From contig NZ_FTPS01000001.1 in assembly GCF_900156525.1 (NCBI RefSeq), positions 1,612,001-1,676,000 of the forward strand: a stretch of DNA of 64,000 bases. The letters are read 5' to 3'. Under the pieces are notes generated by a model. It was given only the letters and a program-made list of their open reading frames with translations, was not told the DNA's origin and searched no databases. The stretch comes from Pontibaca methylaminivorans (lineage in GTDB: Bacteria; Pseudomonadota; Alphaproteobacteria; Rhodobacterales; Rhodobacteraceae). The stretch's first letter is position 1, and each line of letters opens with the position of its first letter. The position numbers were made by a program, and so were the translations under genes. Shown here piece by piece: positions 62,262 to 64,000 of the stretch.

Positions 62262-63614
62262 TCAGAAGTTGCCGTAGCCCTTGCCGGGCCACCAGTCGGT
62301 GCCCGCGATCGGGACCTGGGCCATTGCAGCGGCCTCCATGGTCAGCGCCACCAGATCCTCGGGCTCGAGGTTGTGGAGGTGGTTCTTGCCGCAGGCGCGC
62401 GCCACGGTCTGGGCCTCGAGGGTCAGAACGTTCAGGTAGTTGCGCAGACGGCGCCCACCTTCAACCGGGTCGAACCGCTCGAAGAGCTCGGGCGTCTGGG
62501 TGGTGATCCCGGCCGGATCCTTCCCTTCCTGCCAGTCGTCATAGGCACCGGCGGTCACGCCGAGCTTGCGATACTCTTCTTCCCACTTGGGGTCGTTATC
62601 GCCGAGCGCGACCAGCGCCGCGGTTCCGATCGCGACGGCGTCGGCACCCATGGCCATCGCCTTGGCCACGTCCGCGCCGTTGCGGATGCCGCCCGAGACG
62701 ATCAGCTGCACCTTGCGGTGCATGTCCATCTCCTGCAGCGCGCGCACCGCCTGGCGGATACAGCCAAGCAGCGGGAGCCCCACATGTTCGATGAACACGT
62801 CCTGGGTGGCGGCGGTGCCGCCCTGCATCCCGTCCAGCACGATCGCGTCGGCGCCGGCCTTGACGGCAAGCTTGACGTCGAAATAGGGGCGGGTGCCGGC
62901 GATCTTGACGTAGATCGGCACTTTCCAGTCGGTGATCTCGCGCACTTCGAGGATCTTGATTTCAAGATCATCCGGCCCGGTCCAGTCGGGGTGACGGCAG
63001 GACGAACGCTGGTCGATCCCCTTGGGCAGGTTGCGCATCTTGGCCACACGGTCCGAAATCTTCTGGCCGAGCAGCATGCCGCCGCCGCCGGGCTTGGCGC
63101 CCTGGCCGACCACGATCTCGATGGCGTCCGCCTTGCGCAGGTCGTCGGGGTTCACCCCGTAGCGCGAGGGCAGGATCTGGACCACGAGCTTGTTGGAGGA
63201 TTCACGCTCTTCCGGCGTCATGCCGCCGTCGCCGGTGGTGGTCGAGGTGCCGGCGGCGTTGGCGCCGCGGCCCAGGGCTTCCTTGGCCCGGCCCGAGAGC
63301 GAACCGAAGCTCATCCCCGCGATGGTGATCGGGATGTCGAGATGCAGCGGGTTCTTGGCAAACCGGGTGCCGATGACGACATCGGTGCCGCATTTCTCGC
63401 GGTAGCCTTCCAGCGGATAGCGCGAGATCGACGCGCCCAGCAGAAGCAGGTCGTCGAAGTTGGGCACGTAACGGTTCGCGCCGCGACCACGGATGTCGTA
63501 AATCCCGGTTTGTGCCGCACGGCGGATCTCGTCCAGCGCATGCGGATGGTAGGTGGCAGAGAAAATCGGCTGCGTATGCGGATTTCCGTGCTGCTTGGAG
63601 TCTTTGTCCAGCAT
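62262..63614 (-). CDS. FMN-binding glutamate-synthase-like protein (MgsC/GlxD type)
   Basis: 450 residues, the FMN/Fe-S central domain of glutamate synthase as a separate protein, without an amidotransferase domain. Typical are IYDIRGRGANRYVPNFDDLLLLGASISRYPLEGYREKCGTDVVIG, ITIAGMSFGSLSGRAKEALGRGANAAGTSTTTGDGGMTPEE, GQGAKPGGGGMLLGQKIS and DAIVLDGMQGGTAATQ. In methylamine users this is the N-methylglutamate synthase subunit MgsC; in others the GlxD protein. It starts 12 bp after the GXGXG gene and is followed by glnT, one operon. Confidence 0.87.
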   Translation of the reverse strand: MLDKDSKQHGNPHTQPIFSATYHPHALDEIRRAAQTGIYDIRGRGANRYVPNFDDLLLLGASISRYPLEGYREKCGTDVVIGTRFAKNPLHLDIPITIAGMSFGSLSGRAKEALGRGANAAGTSTTTGDGGMTPEERESSNKLVVQILPSRYGVNPDDLRKADAIEIVVGQGAKPGGGGMLLGQKISDRVAKMRNLPKGIDQRSSCRHPDWTGPDDLEIKILEVREITDWKVPIYVKIAGTRPYFDVKLAVKAGADAIVLDGMQGGTAATQDVFIEHVGLPLLGCIRQAVRALQEMDMHRKVQLIVSGGIRNGADVAKAMAMGADAVAIGTAALVALGDNDPKWEEEYRKLGVTAGAYDDWQEGKDPAGITTQTPELFERFDPVEGGRRLRNYLNVLTLEAQTVARACGKNHLHNLEPEDLVALTMEAAAMAQVPIAGTDWWPGKGYGNF

Positions 63615-63626
63615 GTCAGCTATCCC

Positions 63627-64000
63627 TTAGTAAGCGTTGTCGATGTCGAAGTTGTAGAGCTGGCGGGCAGAGCCGTAGCGCTTGAACTCTTCGGGCTTCG
63701 CATCGGCGCCGGAGCGCTCAAGGATCTCCTTGAGGAATTCGATATGCTCCGGGCGCATCTCCTTCTCGATGCAGTCGGCACCAAGCCCTGCAACCTTGCC
63801 GCGCACGAAGAAACGCGCCTCGTAGCAGCTGTCGCCGAGTGCGTCGCCGGCATCGCCGAGAACGACGACGTTGCCGCTCTGGGCCATGAAACCGGACATG
63901 TGCCCGATATCGCCATGAACGACGATATCGACGCCTTTCATCGAAATGCCGACGCGGGCGCTTGCGTTGCCCTTGATCACCAGCAGCCCGCCATGAGCGG
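63627..64000 (-). CDS. GXGXG-motif protein (MgsB/GlxC type), C-terminal part
   Basis: The C-terminal 124 codons are visible; the N-terminus lies beyond the window. The right-handed beta-helix of the glutamate-synthase C-terminal domain reads GHMSGFMAQSGNVVVLGDAGDALGDSCYEARFFVRGKVAGLGADC, with GDAGDALGDS as the GXGXG-like turn. A protein of this type pairs with the FMN protein downstream and a class II amidotransferase subunit, which would be expected just outside the window. The frame is open to the edge (codons before the GTG at 63980 continue in frame). Confidence 0.85.
   Translation of the reverse strand, partial: AHGGLLVIKGNASARVGISMKGVDIVVHGDIGHMSGFMAQSGNVVVLGDAGDALGDSCYEARFFVRGKVAGLGADCIEKEMRPEHIEFLKEILERSGADAKPEEFKRYGSARQLYNFDIDNAY

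Overview
The window reads as chromosomal DNA of a high-GC alphaproteobacterium, most likely Rhodobacterales (Rhodobacteraceae). The signs are a CcrM-type GANTC methyltransferase, a CenR-like response regulator, the pmbA-cysQ-DUF4170-waaA-lpxK lipid A/Kdo locus, an Mrp ATPase fused to DUF971 next to a NifU-domain protein, DUF2125 and DUF3576 proteins, and a GlnT/glutamate-synthase-like cluster. Genes are dense, with many ATGA or short overlaps between neighbours. The window cuts valS on the left and a GXGXG-motif protein on the right.

Layout. 1-8.2 kb holds partial valS, metF and metR back to back, suhB, a rhomboid protease and bifunctional putA. At 8326-8627 a tRNA-Leu(UAA) gene is split by a 215-nt group I intron with no ORF. 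It sits exactly where the cyanobacterial and plastid trnL intron sits and shows the same conserved core blocks. This is the most unusual element in the window. Next to the tRNA 3' end, 8.7-12.7 kb is a small cassette: a LysR regulator, a cyclophilin-like exported protein, a Tat-exported alpha/beta hydrolase and an MFS efflux pump, with repeated ATTCATGAAT boxes in the promoter region. 13-17.4 kb is a tight five-gene operon (AhpD-like protein, acyl-CoA-dehydrogenase-like flavoprotein, and a sulfonate/nitrate-type ABC importer) behind a sigma-54-like promoter. 17.8-19.8 kb is a luxR-luxI quorum-sensing locus.

20.2-24.1 kb carries Fe-S assembly genes with unusual domain fusions and small redox or exported proteins. 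24.3-29.8 kb is malonate use (matA, matB), a FAH-family hydrolase, rnhB and ccrM; the ccrM leader has three GANTC sites. 29.9-45.6 kb is housekeeping: mutY, dciA, dsbA-like, lpxK-waaA-DUF4170-cysQ-pmbA, DUF2125, an SDR/crotonase-like/flavoprotein operon, holA-lptE-leuS. 45.7-55.2 kb has a DUF3576 lipoprotein, a porin, yggS, an L,D-transpeptidase, ribA, cenR, xthA, a thioredoxin-TPR protein, a LON-like domain protein, a Trm112-like protein and a UbiH-family hydroxylase. 55.8-64 kb has ftsK, lolA, a lytic transglycosylase-like lipoprotein, hspQ, and a glnT plus glutamate-synthase-like cluster of the kind used in the N-methylglutamate or Glx systems.

No CRISPR array, insertion sequence, integrase or rRNA was seen. 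All functional calls come from reading the translated proteins; no database search was run.
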